Positions 1 through 7,372 of a stretch of 27,900 nucleotides of DNA are shown piece by piece. Below the pieces are notes generated by a model that made no database searches, was not told the origin of the DNA, and worked only from the letters and a program-made list of their open reading frames with translations. Origin of the DNA: an uncultured Clostridia bacterium (GTDB lineage: Bacteria; Bacillota; Clostridia; TANB77; CAG-508); the NCBI GenBank assembly GCA_934101145.1, contig CAKOPZ010000021.1, forward strand, positions 1 to 27,900, written 5' to 3'. Position numbers and translations under genes: made by a program. Position 1 is the first letter of the stretch; each line of letters opens with the position of its first letter.

Positions 1-90
1 ATTTTAGAGTGTTTAATTGATAAAATATGGATTTATCACGATAAAAGTGTGAAATTCGAGCTAAAACCTGAAATTAGCCGATTAATATAA
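1..90 (+). CDS. C-terminal tail of a probable large serine recombinase (partial)
   Basis: The window opens in an open frame that runs 29 codons to a TAA at 88-90. It reads ECLIDKIWIYHDKSVKFELK and then PEISRLI. This resembles the last beta-strand segment of large serine recombinases, where a pattern such as LI-DKI-x-IY-xD-x-(V/I)-x-x-x-F-x-x-K closes the coiled-coil/zinc region. The catalytic resolvase domain would lie left of the window, so the family call rests only on this short tail. Its position fits: serine integrase genes often sit at the edge of their element, and the next coding sequence to the right is a gene missing its 5' end. It could instead be the tail of an unrelated protein. 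Confidence 0.45.
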   Translation: MLECLIDKIWIYHDKSVKFELKPEISRLI

Positions 91-110
91 TATCCCCAAA
101 TTGAAGGCTT
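91..110. other. putative integration junction (att half-site)
   Basis: This is the short stretch between the recombinase-like stop codon and the first recognisable peroxiredoxin codon (TTT of F-T-P-V-C-T-T-E at 110). The peroxiredoxin family normally continues upstream with H-P-A-D before F-T-P, but here the reading frame upstream gives unrelated residues and soon a stop (TAA at 83-85). The loss of homology at one point next to a recombinase tail suggests a crossover site. The core bases cannot be defined without the other end of the element. Confidence 0.35.
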
Positions 111-703
111 TTACCCCCGTATGTACTACTGAGATGATTGCGTTTGCAAGAGCAAGTACATATTTTGATAGGTTAAATAGTTGTTTGATTGGACTTAGCG
201 TTGATAGCAATAGTTCTCATCTGGCTTGGGTGTATGACATTTATTGCAGAACTGGAATACGAATTCCTTTTCCAATAATTGCTGATAGAAATGGAGAAAT
301 TGCAAGAAAGTATGGTATGATTTCTAGTGATATAAGTAATACTGAAACAGTAAGAAATGTATACATTATAGATGAGCAGGGAAGAGTTAGATTGATATTA
401 GTATATCCTATGAATGTTGGAAGATGTATTTCTGAGATACTAAGGGCACTTCAAGCACTTCAGGTTGCAGATTCTAATAATGGAAGTACTCCTGCTAATT
501 GGGTGCCATGTGAACCTATGATTGTTCCAATGCCAAAAACATTTAATGAGCTTGTAGAAAGAAATGAACAAATTCAAAAAGAAAAAAATGGAATTAACTG
601 GTATTTAAGTTTTAAAAATCCAAAAAATTGCAACAATATTGAAGACAGAAGTTTGAATAGTGAAAAAACAAAAGAAATAGCTGAAAAAGCAAAAACGAAA
701 TAA
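101..703 (+). pseudogene. 5'-truncated 1-Cys peroxiredoxin (AhpC/TSA, Prx6-like)
   Basis: The product reduces hydrogen peroxide and organic peroxides in the cytoplasm in intact relatives. The visible part starts at F-T-P-V-C-T-T-E, the peroxidatic cysteine motif, and continues through PFPIIADRNGEIARKYGM, NVYIIDEQGRVR, the dimer-arm region STPANW with MIVPMPKT, and the closing NWYLSFK. All of this matches the Prx6 subfamily of about 210-220 residues. Roughly the first 40 residues (the thioredoxin-fold start ending H-P-A-D) are missing. The only start in frame is a TTG at 101 with no Shine-Dalgarno sequence, so translation from it is doubtful. The usual TPANW-x-PG is WVPCE here. The context suggests the gene was split by integration of the element on the left; if the element can excise, the gene may be restorable. 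The family call is firm; the cause of truncation is inferred. Confidence 0.8.
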
Positions 704-713
704 TATTTTAATG

Positions 714-801
714 AAAAATAGCCATAATATTGAATATAAGGTTGGTTAATCTTAATGCAAAGGAAAATTACCTTATTAAAAATATAAAGGAGGCTATTTT
801 T
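714..801 (+). promoter_or_regulatory. folded leader of the DUF1540 gene or large-loop terminator
   Basis: AAAAATAGCC (714-723) is complementary to GGCTATTTTT (792-801), and inside it ATAAGGT (736-742) is complementary to ACCTTAT (770-776). The outer stem touches the Shine-Dalgarno sequence AAAGGAGG (786-793) and ends one base before the ATG at 803. The arrangement could mask the ribosome site or, with its run of T, act as a terminator for the gene upstream. No known riboswitch class was recognised. Confidence 0.35.
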
Positions 802-802
802 T

Positions 803-970
803 ATGGAAAAAAATCAAAAAATCAATTGCACAGTAACAAGCTGTAAGTATAATGATGAGGAAAGACAAGAATGTGAGTTACAACAAATAATAGTAACACC
901 TATAATTGGATGCAATACAAAACAGTCAGATGAATCTATGTGTAGTAGTTATAGACATGAAAAAGAGTAA
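803..970 (+). CDS. DUF1540 domain mini-protein, 55 aa
   Basis: This short gene is preceded by a strong AAAGGAGG nine bases before ATG. The product begins MEKNQKINCTVTSCKYND and has five cysteines at positions 9, 14, 24, 37 and 47. The spacing I-x-C-x-V-x-x-C-x-(Y/H)-N, then C, then C and a final C-S-S/F, is the layout of the DUF1540 family, small Cys-rich proteins common in Clostridia and presumed to bind a metal. Family members often carry two copies of the domain; this has one. The function is unknown. It stands between the truncated peroxiredoxin and a beta-CASP gene that has its own promoter, so it is probably transcribed alone or from upstream. Confidence 0.75.
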   Translation: MEKNQKINCTVTSCKYNDEERQECELQQIIVTPIIGCNTKQSDESMCSSYRHEKE

Positions 971-1009
971 TATTATGTAAAATAAAATGCAGTTAATGTC
1001 TAAAAAGGG

Positions 1010-1038
1010 TTGAAAAATATACCTATAAAGGGTATAAT
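1010..1038 (+). promoter_or_regulatory. sigma-A type promoter of the beta-CASP gene
   Basis: TTGAAA (1010-1015) and TATAAT (1033-1038) are separated by exactly 17 bases. A small dyad, TATACC (1018-1023) with GGTATA (1031-1036), overlaps the -10 region and could bind a regulator. The predicted transcript start is about 60 bases before the ATG at 1104, which has GGAGGG in front of it. Confidence 0.8.
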
Positions 1039-1103
1039 AGTTTTATCGAGGATTTATTTTTAAGTACCTTGAATAAAATTTATTTTAGGAGGGATTAGAC
1101 TAT

Positions 1104-2519
1104 ATGGGCTCAAAAACACGGTTTTATGCCGATGTAATGGCTTTGCACCCTGGTGTTACCGGTTCATGTAACTTAGTTACAGTGCGGTTTCCAACGGGGA
1201 AGAGAATGGCCTTCATTGTTGATTGTGGCCTGTTTCAAGAAAAGGAGTATTCGAATTACAACTTGAGTTTTCCTTTTAACGCAATGAACATTGAATTTGC
1301 CCTTGTGACTCACAACCATGTGGATCATATTGGACGTCTTCCGCTTCTGCAGAAGAATGGCTTCAATGGCAAAGTTTACATGACATCAGTCACAAAGGTT
1401 CTCTGTCGGTATGCTTTAGCAGATTCGTACAGAGTGTTAAAGGAGTCGGCAAAACATTCGAAAACCAAGGAACTTTATTCTGCAGCAGATGTTGCAAACA
1501 TTCAAAACAATATTGTTGGATGCGAATATGAGGAAACGGTGTACATCAACAAGTTTGTAAAAGCAACGTTTTTCATAAATGGACATTTGCTTGGAGCTGC
1601 GGCGATCCTGGTACAGATTTCGTATCCGGACGAAAAGGATATTAATCTTTTGTTTACAGGAGATTATAGTCCGAAAAATATGTTTTTCAATGTTCCAATG
1701 TTACCTGAATGGGTGCATAATATGGACCTTACTGTTGTTCAAGAGGCTACTTATGGTGACATGGATTCAAGTGAAGTTGTTAACACATTTGAAAAGAACG
1801 TGTGTAACAAAATTAATCATGGTGGATCTGTGTTGTGCCCTGTATTTTCTCTGGGAAGAGCGCAGGAGATTCTGTATATGCTCAAAGAAATGCAGGATAA
1901 GGGCAAGCTGTCTAAGGATGTTGTTATCTATTTTGATGGCAAATTAGCTCAGAAGTATACCAGAGTGTATTTAACTGACAATATTGGAATTAGGGAAGAT
2001 ATGCGGGAGTTTCTGCCGGATAACCTAATCAGTGTTGACAGAGCAATCCGGGATACTGTTTTTGAAAGCCATGAACAGAAGATTGTTGTAACTACTTCTG
2101 GAATGGGAACATATGGCCCTGCACAATTGTATATACCTAAGTTTATACAAAGAGAAAACTGGTTAATCCAGTTTACAGGCTATACGGCTGAAGGTACGCT
2201 TGGCAGCAAGCTGAAAAACACCACAATTGGTGAAGATGTAGAGATTAGCGGAGTAATATATAGAAAGAAGGCTGATGTAGAATACACAACTGAATTTTCG
2301 GCTCATGCTAAGGCTGACGAAATGCTGGACTTCTTAGCGAAGTTTAACAATTTGAAGTTGGTTTTAGTAAACCATGGAGAACCTGATACTAAACTCAAGT
2401 TTGCAAAGCGTATTGTTGACGAAGTAAATCCTAAGAATGTAGCAATTCTCGGAAGAGAATATTTCTACAGAATTGACCATTATGGATTGATTAAGTCTAT
2501 GACGACCAAATTTGACTAA
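1104..2519 (+). CDS. MBL-fold / beta-CASP RNase-like metallohydrolase
   Basis: The 471-residue product has the full set of metallo-beta-lactamase and beta-CASP motifs of the COG1236 / CPSF73-like group, which cleaves RNA with two zinc ions. Visible are HNHVDH (H70, H72, D74, H75), the third ligand motif N-G-H161-L-L-G, D187 in L-L-F-T-G-D-Y, the beta-CASP acid E214 in Q-E-A-T-Y-G, H401 in E-F-S-A-H, and H424 in V-N-H-G-E. The TSGMGTYGP loop of the family is also present. There is no KH domain or long C-terminal dimerisation domain as in RNase J, so this is the short form. Composition is clearly richer in G+C than the flanking genes, with CTG, GCG and five CGG arginine codons (R6, R28, R102, R301, R316), which suggests recent acquisition. 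It has its own promoter and terminator. The exact substrate cannot be told. Confidence 0.9.
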   Translation: MGSKTRFYADVMALHPGVTGSCNLVTVRFPTGKRMAFIVDCGLFQEKEYSNYNLSFPFNAMNIEFALVTHNHVDHIGRLPLLQKNGFNGKVYMTSVTKVLCRYALADSYRVLKESAKHSKTKELYSAADVANIQNNIVGCEYEETVYINKFVKATFFINGHLLGAAAILVQISYPDEKDINLLFTGDYSPKNMFFNVPMLPEWVHNMDLTVVQEATYGDMDSSEVVNTFEKNVCNKINHGGSVLCPVFSLGRAQEILYMLKEMQDKGKLSKDVVIYFDGKLAQKYTRVYLTDNIGIREDMREFLPDNLISVDRAIRDTVFESHEQKIVVTTSGMGTYGPAQLYIPKFIQRENWLIQFTGYTAEGTLGSKLKNTTIGEDVEISGVIYRKKADVEYTTEFSAHAKADEMLDFLAKFNNLKLVLVNHGEPDTKLKFAKRIVDEVNPKNVAILGREYFYRIDHYGLIKSMTTKFD

Positions 2520-2524
2520 TCCTA

Positions 2525-2564
2525 AAAACAGCATAAGTTAGATAATTCTAACTTATGCTGTTTT
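2525..2564. terminator. bidirectional intrinsic terminator between the beta-CASP gene and smpB
   Basis: There is a perfect 18-bp stem (2525-2542 with 2547-2564) around a TAAT loop. It has an A run on one side and TTTT on the other, so it can stop transcription from both convergent genes. It lies just after the stop codon at 2519 and just beyond the smpB stop at 2577. Confidence 0.9.
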
Positions 2565-2576
2565 CTATTTTCTTTC

Positions 2577-3035
2577 TTATACTGAATATTTTTCTGACAT
2601 ATGTTGTGCAATTCTACGTTGTGCATCTTTTTTTGCTATTTCTTCACGTTTGTCGTATAATTTTTTACCTTTTCCAATACCAAGTTCAATTTTTAAAAAA
2701 TTACCACTAAAATACAAAGAAATAGGGACAAGAGAATATCCTTTTTGCTTAATTAATCCAATAAGTTTATTTATCTCTCTTTTGTTTAGTAAAAGTTTTC
2801 TTGTCCTTAAAGGATCTTTATTAAATATATTTCCATGTTCATAAGGACTTACATGCATACCATAAATAAATACTTCTCCATCTTTTATATTAGCATATGT
2901 ATCTTTTATATTAACTTTTCCATTTTTGATAGATTTTACTTCAGTACCTGACAAAACAATTCCCGCTTCTATAGTATCTTCTATAGTATAATTGTGCATT
3001 GCTGTAGGATTCTTTGCAATTATTTTCTTTGCCAT
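2577..3035 (-). CDS. smpB: SsrA (tmRNA)-binding protein SmpB
   Basis: SmpB binds tmRNA and delivers it to ribosomes stalled without a stop codon (trans-translation). The 152-residue product has the usual family length and landmarks: the N-terminal N-x-x-A-x-x-N-Y motif, EAGIVLSGTEVKSIKNGKVN, the HVSPYEHGN segment, RTRKLLLNK, and the basic C-terminal tail after GIGKGKKLYDKRE that enters the ribosome. A longer start at 3044 is possible, but AAAGGA would then touch the ATG directly; from the ATG at 3035 the spacing is nine bases, so that start is preferred. It is transcribed alone from a promoter at 3091-3119. No tmRNA gene was seen next to it. Confidence 0.95.
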   Translation of the reverse strand: MAKKIIAKNPTAMHNYTIEDTIEAGIVLSGTEVKSIKNGKVNIKDTYANIKDGEVFIYGMHVSPYEHGNIFNKDPLRTRKLLLNKREINKLIGLIKQKGYSLVPISLYFSGNFLKIELGIGKGKKLYDKREEIAKKDAQRRIAQHMSEKYSV

Positions 3036-3090
3036 AAATCTCATTCCTTTTATATGTATTTGAACTTTTTAAATTCATCAAGTAATTTAT

Positions 3091-3119
3091 ATTATATACT
3101 GAAATATAAAATATAACAA
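3091..3119 (-). promoter_or_regulatory. probable smpB promoter
   Basis: On the minus strand TTGTTA (3119-3114) is followed after 17 bases by TATAAT (3096-3091). It lies about 56 bases before the chosen smpB start. Confidence 0.6.
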
Positions 3120-3166
3120 GAGGGGAAAATAGTAAAAATAATATGTTTTAATATTGTGAATAATAT

Positions 3167-3304
3167 AAGAGAATTGATACATCTTTTCTTGATACCTTGC
3201 TGTTCGCAGCCAATCAAAAAGAGTGACGGCTGCTCGAATCGCACTCAGCCTTCGGCTTCGTTTGGTCGCTGCGCGGTATCTTAAAAAGATGTATCAATTC
3301 TCTT
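3167..3304. repeat. 138-bp inverted-repeat element A with GC-rich core
   Basis: The ends are a perfect 21-bp inverted repeat (3167-3187 and 3284-3304). After a 3x3 mismatch the pairing resumes with GATACC (3191-3196) and GGTATC (3275-3280). The core is much richer in G+C than anything around it and contains mini-hairpins with TTCG loops: GCTG-TTCG-CAGC (3199-3210) and AGCC-TTCG-GCT in 3247-3257. No reading frame of note is inside. It lies between the stop codon of the gene at 3334-3756 and the smpB promoter. It could be a miniature non-autonomous element, a structured RNA or a strong terminator. No clear target-site duplication was seen. It covers most of the gap 3045-3333. Confidence 0.7.
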
Positions 3305-3333
3305 TACATAATAATAAAAATATAAAAATACTT

Positions 3334-3756
3334 TTATTCGTCAGAATCAATGTACATATTATTTTTACTATTTTGAGCAAAATAAGACCAAAGTAAAACG
3401 CCAATACCAACTGCAGTAACTCCGATAATTACCCATGTGTACATAGTTGTTGATGATGCTAAATCATCATAAGAAGTAGTAGTAGCGGTTCTTGTAGTAG
3501 TGTATCCACTATTGTTGTTTGTTGTCATTGTGTTTTGTACCATTGAACCCATATTTCTTGCACCATTTCCAAGTGTATTTACTCCACTTTGAACAGTTCT
3601 GCCTATGGCACTTCCAGCATCTTCAACTGCATTTTCTGCTCCTCCTACAACATTTCTAACACCATTTTGAAAATTACCTGCTGCAAATGTATAGGAAACA
3701 GAGAATATGGAAACCATAAGAGCAATTATAAATGATACTAAAGTTTTTGTTTTCAT
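3334..3756 (-). CDS. exported small protein with C-terminal membrane anchor, 140 aa
   Basis: I do not recognise the family. The product has a Sec signal peptide (residues 1 to about 26, hydrophobic core FIIALMVSIFSV, cleavage near S-Y-T-F-A-A), then an amphipathic Gly/Asn/Val-rich stretch (27-75), a Thr/Ser/Asn-rich linker (76-104), one membrane span (about 106-126, WVIIGVTAVGIGVLLW) and a short charged tail. This predicts a surface protein anchored in the membrane at its C-terminus. A good AAGGAGG stands before the ATG. The next gene (3896-4246) has the same architecture, though little sequence in common. Both are on the minus strand, but a terminator lies between them, so each is probably its own unit. 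Confidence 0.7.
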   Translation of the reverse strand: MKTKTLVSFIIALMVSIFSVSYTFAAGNFQNGVRNVVGGAENAVEDAGSAIGRTVQSGVNTLGNGARNMGSMVQNTMTTNNNSGYTTTRTATTTSYDDLASSTTMYTWVIIGVTAVGIGVLLWSYFAQNSKNNMYIDSDE

Positions 3757-3850
3757 AATATTACCTCCTTAAAAATTTGAACAAAAAGTTCTCGATAATA
3801 TTATCTGTTTTATAGATAAAATTATGCATTAATTTTTTAGCAAAAAAAGT

Positions 3851-3885
3851 AAAAAAATCCTCTTTATTAAAATTAATAAAGAGGA
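3851..3885 (-). terminator. intrinsic terminator of the 3896-4246 gene
   Basis: On the minus strand a 12-bp stem (TCCTCTTTATTA with its complement, 3858-3869 with 3874-3885) is followed by seven T (3857-3851). It begins ten bases after the stop codon at 3896. Confidence 0.85.
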
Positions 3886-3895
3886 AAAATATAAA

Positions 3896-4246
3896 TTATT
3901 TTAATCTAATTATTATTGCGATTGCAAGAAGAATTAATACTACACCAACTGTAATAAGTATAATACTTAAAACATTTGACAATCCTAAACCTTCTTCTGT
4001 AGTAGCTGTTACGCTTGAAGGTGAAGATGTTTGAATAGGAGATTCTTCTATCAAATTTGTTGTTGGTTCATTAGAAGCATTTTCATTTGTTAACGTAGTG
4101 TTTGCATTCTGAACAATATTTCCAGATATTGAATTTCCAGATGCAAGGTTCATATTTATATTACTTGCATATATTACACTATAAAAGCTTAAAATTAATG
4201 AAAATGATATTAATAAAATTGGAAAAAATTTAATTGATTTTGACAT
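3896..4246 (-). CDS. exported small protein with Thr/Asn linker and C-terminal membrane anchor, 116 aa
   Basis: The family is not recognised. From the preferred start the product is M-S-K-S-I-K-F-F-P, with a hydrophobic signal segment (about 7-27, ending Y-A-S), a low-complexity Asn/Thr/Ser/Pro region (28-85), a membrane span (about 91-113, VLSIILITVGVVLILLAIAI) and a two-residue basic end. An upstream in-frame ATG at 4285 exists, but GGAGG lies eight bases before the ATG at 4246, so that one is used. Its plan (signal peptide, disordered linker, C-terminal anchor) matches the neighbour at 3334-3756, which suggests a related surface role. Nothing in the sequence shows a catalytic function. Confidence 0.7.
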   Translation of the reverse strand: MSKSIKFFPILLISFSLILSFYSVIYASNINMNLASGNSISGNIVQNANTTLTNENASNEPTTNLIEESPIQTSSPSSVTATTEEGLGLSNVLSIILITVGVVLILLAIAIIIRLK

Positions 4247-4461
4247 TTGTTCAACCTCCACATATGATATATGTATATAATACACAAAATAGATTTAAAA
4301 GTCTAGTTATTTTACAAAAAAATCACAATTATTTAAATTATGTCGGAAAGCTTAAAAGCAAATGAATAATAACTTGTAAACATAAAAGTTTTAAAAAACT
4401 GTAACAAAAATGTAATATTTCTTTTTTAACCTAGAGCCAATTGAAGTTATAAAGTTAAGCG

Positions 4462-4500
4462 ATAAATCTGTTGCAATTGCAACAGATTTATTATTTTTTT
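4462..4500 (+). terminator. palindromic intrinsic terminator in the nrdD leader
   Basis: A 30-bp perfect palindrome (4462-4491: arms ATAAATCTGTTGC and its complement around AATT) is followed by seven T (4494-4500). It sits 60 bases before nrdD. It may simply end upstream transcription, or it may be an attenuator of nrdDG. No NrdR box pair and no cobalamin riboswitch core was recognised in 4286-4560; the rest of that gap holds nothing I can name. Confidence 0.75.
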
Positions 4501-4560
4501 GATATATAATTTGTTCATACTTCAAAAACAAACAAATATGAAGAGGGGGTAACTTGCAAG

Positions 4561-6753
4561 ATGAAAATCATAAAAAGAGATGGAAAAATAGTGGACTATG
4601 ATCCAGAAAAAATCAGAATAGCAATAGGAAAAGCTAATGATGAAGTGAGTAGAAAAAATAAGGCTACAAAAGAACAAATAGAGGAGATAATAGACTACAT
4701 AGAAGAATTAAATAAAAATAGAATATTAGTTGAGGATATTCAGGACATTATTGAAGAAAAATTAATGTCTTTTGAAAAATATACACTTGCAAAAAAATAT
4801 ATTACTTATCGTTACACAAGAGAGCTTGTTAGAAAAGCTAATACAACAGATCAATCTATAAAAGAATTAATTGAAGGCGAGAGTGAGTACTGGAATAGTG
4901 AAAACTCAAATAAAAATGCAACAGTTGTAACAACTCAAAGAGATTATCTTGCAGGAATTACAAGTACAGATATAACAAGAAGATTTTTACTTCCTGAGGA
5001 TGTTGTAAAAGCACATGATGAAGGAATTATACATTTCCATGATGCAGATTATTTTGCACAAAATGCTTTAACTAACTGTGAACTTATAAACTTAGAGGAT
5101 ATGCTTCAAAATGGAACAATAATGAATGGTGTTATGATAGAAAAGCCACATAGATTTATTACAGCATGTACTATTGCAACACAAATTATACTTGCAGTTA
5201 CATCTTCAACATATGGTGGAGCAACAGTATCTTTATCACATTTAGCTCCATTTGTAAGAAGCAGTTATGAAAAATATTATAAAAAATATAAAGATAGAGG
5301 ACTTAAAGAAGAGCAATGCGTTGATTTTGCTAAACAAGATACAAGAAAAGAAGTTGCAGATGGTGTTCAAACATTTAACTATCAAGTAAATTCTATGACA
5401 AATACAAATGGACAAGCACCTTTCTTATCAGTTTGTATGTATTTAGGAGAAACTGAAGAATACAAAGAAGAACTTGCACTTGTTATAGAAGAATTCTTAA
5501 AAGAAAGAATACTTGGATTTAAGAATGAAAAAGGCGTATATATTACACCAGCATTTCCAAAGCTTCTATATGTACTAGAAGAAGACAATATTCATAAAGA
5601 CAGCAAATATTGGTACTTAACAGAGCTTGCAGCAAAATGTACAGCAAAGAGAATGGTACCAGATTATATTTCAGAAAAGAAAATGAAGGAATTTAAAATA
5701 AATGAAATTGGAGATGGAGATTGCTATCCATGCATGGGATGCAGATCATTCCTTACACCTGATAGAACAATGAGTCTTGGAAATATTGCTAATGATAAAA
5801 GCTATGTAGAAGGCAAAGGAAAATATTATGGAAGATTTAATCAAGGAGTTGTAACAATTAACCTAGTTGATGTTGCATTATCTTCAAAAGGTGATTTGGA
5901 TAAATTCTGGAAGATATATGATGAAAGACTAGAACTTTGTCATAAAGCGCTACAGGCAAGACATGAAAGACTAAGTAAAGTATTAAGTGATGTTGCACCT
6001 ATATTATGGCAACATGGAGCTCTTGCAAGACTTGAAAAAGGAGAATCTATTCACAAACTATTGCATCATGGTTATTCAACTATATCTCTTGGATATGCAG
6101 GTCTTTATGAGTGTGTAAAATATATGACAGGAAACAGCCATACAGACAATGGTGAGGGAAAAGAATTTGCAATAAAAGTAATGCAAAAAATGAATGATAA
6201 ATGTTCAGAATGGAAAGAAGCGGAAGATATAGATTATAGTGTATATGGAACTCCGATAGAATCTACAACATACAAATTTGCAAAATGCTTAAAGAGAAGA
6301 TTTGGAACAGTTAAAGGAATAACAGATAGGAGCTATATAACAAACTCATACCATGTACCTGTATTTGAAGAAATAGATGCATTTTCTAAATTGAAACTAG
6401 AAAGTGAATTCCAAAGATTAAGTCCAGGTGGAGCTATTTCATATGTGGAAACACCAAACCTACAAAATAATATTGAAGTTGTACTTCAAATAATAGAATT
6501 TATATACAATAACATTATGTATGCAGAACTTAATACTAAATCTGATTATTGCCAAAAATGCGGATTTGATGGTGAGATATTAATAGATGATAATTTAGAG
6601 TGGTATTGTCCAAATTGCGGAAATAGAGACCATAATACACTTAATGTAGCAAGAAGAACATGTGGCTACATAGGAAGTAACTTCTGGAACAAAGGAAGAA
6701 CAGAAGAAATAAAGGAAAGAGTACTACATATCGATAATAAAGATGATGAATAG
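4561..6753 (+). CDS. nrdD: anaerobic ribonucleoside-triphosphate reductase (class III)
   Basis: The enzyme makes dNTPs from NTPs without oxygen, using a glycyl radical and formate as reductant. The 730 residues show an N-terminal ATP-cone (residues about 1-90, opening MKIIKRDGKIVDYDPEKI), the barrel with the active-site region CYPCMGCRSFL, the C-terminal zinc site C-Q-K-C and C-P-N-C, and the radical site R-R-T-C-G-Y with Gly702. The length is typical for clostridial NrdD. AGGGGG lies eleven bases before the ATG. nrdG follows after 12 bases and would install the radical, so the two form an operon closed by the terminator at 7273-7310. Upstream is a palindromic terminator-like hairpin that may affect expression. 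Intact. Confidence 0.97.
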   Translation: MKIIKRDGKIVDYDPEKIRIAIGKANDEVSRKNKATKEQIEEIIDYIEELNKNRILVEDIQDIIEEKLMSFEKYTLAKKYITYRYTRELVRKANTTDQSIKELIEGESEYWNSENSNKNATVVTTQRDYLAGITSTDITRRFLLPEDVVKAHDEGIIHFHDADYFAQNALTNCELINLEDMLQNGTIMNGVMIEKPHRFITACTIATQIILAVTSSTYGGATVSLSHLAPFVRSSYEKYYKKYKDRGLKEEQCVDFAKQDTRKEVADGVQTFNYQVNSMTNTNGQAPFLSVCMYLGETEEYKEELALVIEEFLKERILGFKNEKGVYITPAFPKLLYVLEEDNIHKDSKYWYLTELAAKCTAKRMVPDYISEKKMKEFKINEIGDGDCYPCMGCRSFLTPDRTMSLGNIANDKSYVEGKGKYYGRFNQGVVTINLVDVALSSKGDLDKFWKIYDERLELCHKALQARHERLSKVLSDVAPILWQHGALARLEKGESIHKLLHHGYSTISLGYAGLYECVKYMTGNSHTDNGEGKEFAIKVMQKMNDKCSEWKEAEDIDYSVYGTPIESTTYKFAKCLKRRFGTVKGITDRSYITNSYHVPVFEEIDAFSKLKLESEFQRLSPGGAISYVETPNLQNNIEVVLQIIEFIYNNIMYAELNTKSDYCQKCGFDGEILIDDNLEWYCPNCGNRDHNTLNVARRTCGYIGSNFWNKGRTEEIKERVLHIDNKDDE

Positions 6754-6765
6754 AGGTAATTGTTT

Positions 6766-7257
6766 ATGAGATATAACAAGATAAGAAAAATGGATATTTC
6801 AAATGGCCCTGGAGTAAGGGTATCAATATTTATGCAAGGATGTGCATTTAATTGTAAGAATTGCTTTAATCCAGAGACACATGATTTCAAAGGCGGAAAA
6901 GAATTTACAGATGAAACTATAAACAGAATTTTAGAATTATGTGATAATGAAAATGTAGAGGGATTGTCTATACTTGGTGGAGAGCCAATGCATCCAAACA
7001 ATATAGAAGGAACTACAAAACTTGTAAAAGCTTTTAAAGCAAAATATCCTCAAAAAAATGTTTGGGCTTGGTCTGGATATAAATTTGACAAAGATTTAAA
7101 AGATAAAGAAGTAGTTAAATACCTAGATGTATTAGTAGATGGACAATATGTAGATGCACTTCACAATCCTACACTTGAATGGAAAGGTTCTGAGAATCAA
7201 AGAGTAATTGATGTAAAACAAAGTTTAAAGACTCATCAGATAATACCTTTTAAATAA
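6766..7257 (+). CDS. nrdG: anaerobic ribonucleotide reductase activating protein (radical SAM)
   Basis: NrdG cleaves S-adenosylmethionine with a [4Fe-4S] cluster and makes the glycyl radical on NrdD. The 163-residue product has the cluster motif C26-A-F-N-C30-K-N-C33, the SAM-binding segments GPGVRVSIFMQG and LSILGGEPM, and the C-terminal V-D-G-x-Y region typical of NrdG. A TTG two codons upstream (6760) is in frame, but GAGG at 6753-6756 leaves only three bases to it and nine to the ATG at 6766, so the ATG is chosen. It lies 12 bases after nrdD, in the same operon. Confidence 0.96.
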   Translation: MRYNKIRKMDISNGPGVRVSIFMQGCAFNCKNCFNPETHDFKGGKEFTDETINRILELCDNENVEGLSILGGEPMHPNNIEGTTKLVKAFKAKYPQKNVWAWSGYKFDKDLKDKEVVKYLDVLVDGQYVDALHNPTLEWKGSENQRVIDVKQSLKTHQIIPFK

Positions 7258-7272
7258 TATGTAATAATTATA

Positions 7273-7310
7273 ACAAAAAATCTTCTTTTTATAAAAAGAA
7301 GATTTTTTGT
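7273..7310. terminator. intrinsic terminator after nrdDG
   Basis: An 18-bp A/T-rich stem (7273-7290 with 7293-7310) ends in a T run. It closes the nrdDG operon and separates it from the ABC operon that begins at 7373. Confidence 0.85.
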
Positions 7311-7372
7311 CACTTTAGAGTCATTTTTATGTGATAATATATACATAAATTATATTTAAAGAAAGGAATTGT

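Noticed and set aside
101..103. TTG as the true start of the peroxiredoxin
   Set aside because: There is no Shine-Dalgarno sequence, and the family needs about 40 more N-terminal residues for its fold.
1579..1947. 122-codon reading frame inside the beta-CASP gene
   Set aside because: It lies wholly within a gene with all catalytic motifs in another frame and has no start signals.
2577..3334. tmRNA gene (ssrA) next to smpB
   Set aside because: I looked for the conserved tRNA-like ends and found none; the structured part of this gap is element A.
3779..3791. GAAC-AAAAA-GTTC, resembling a LexA box upstream of the 3334-3756 gene
   Set aside because: The half-sites are five bases apart rather than four, and the gene has no link to DNA repair.
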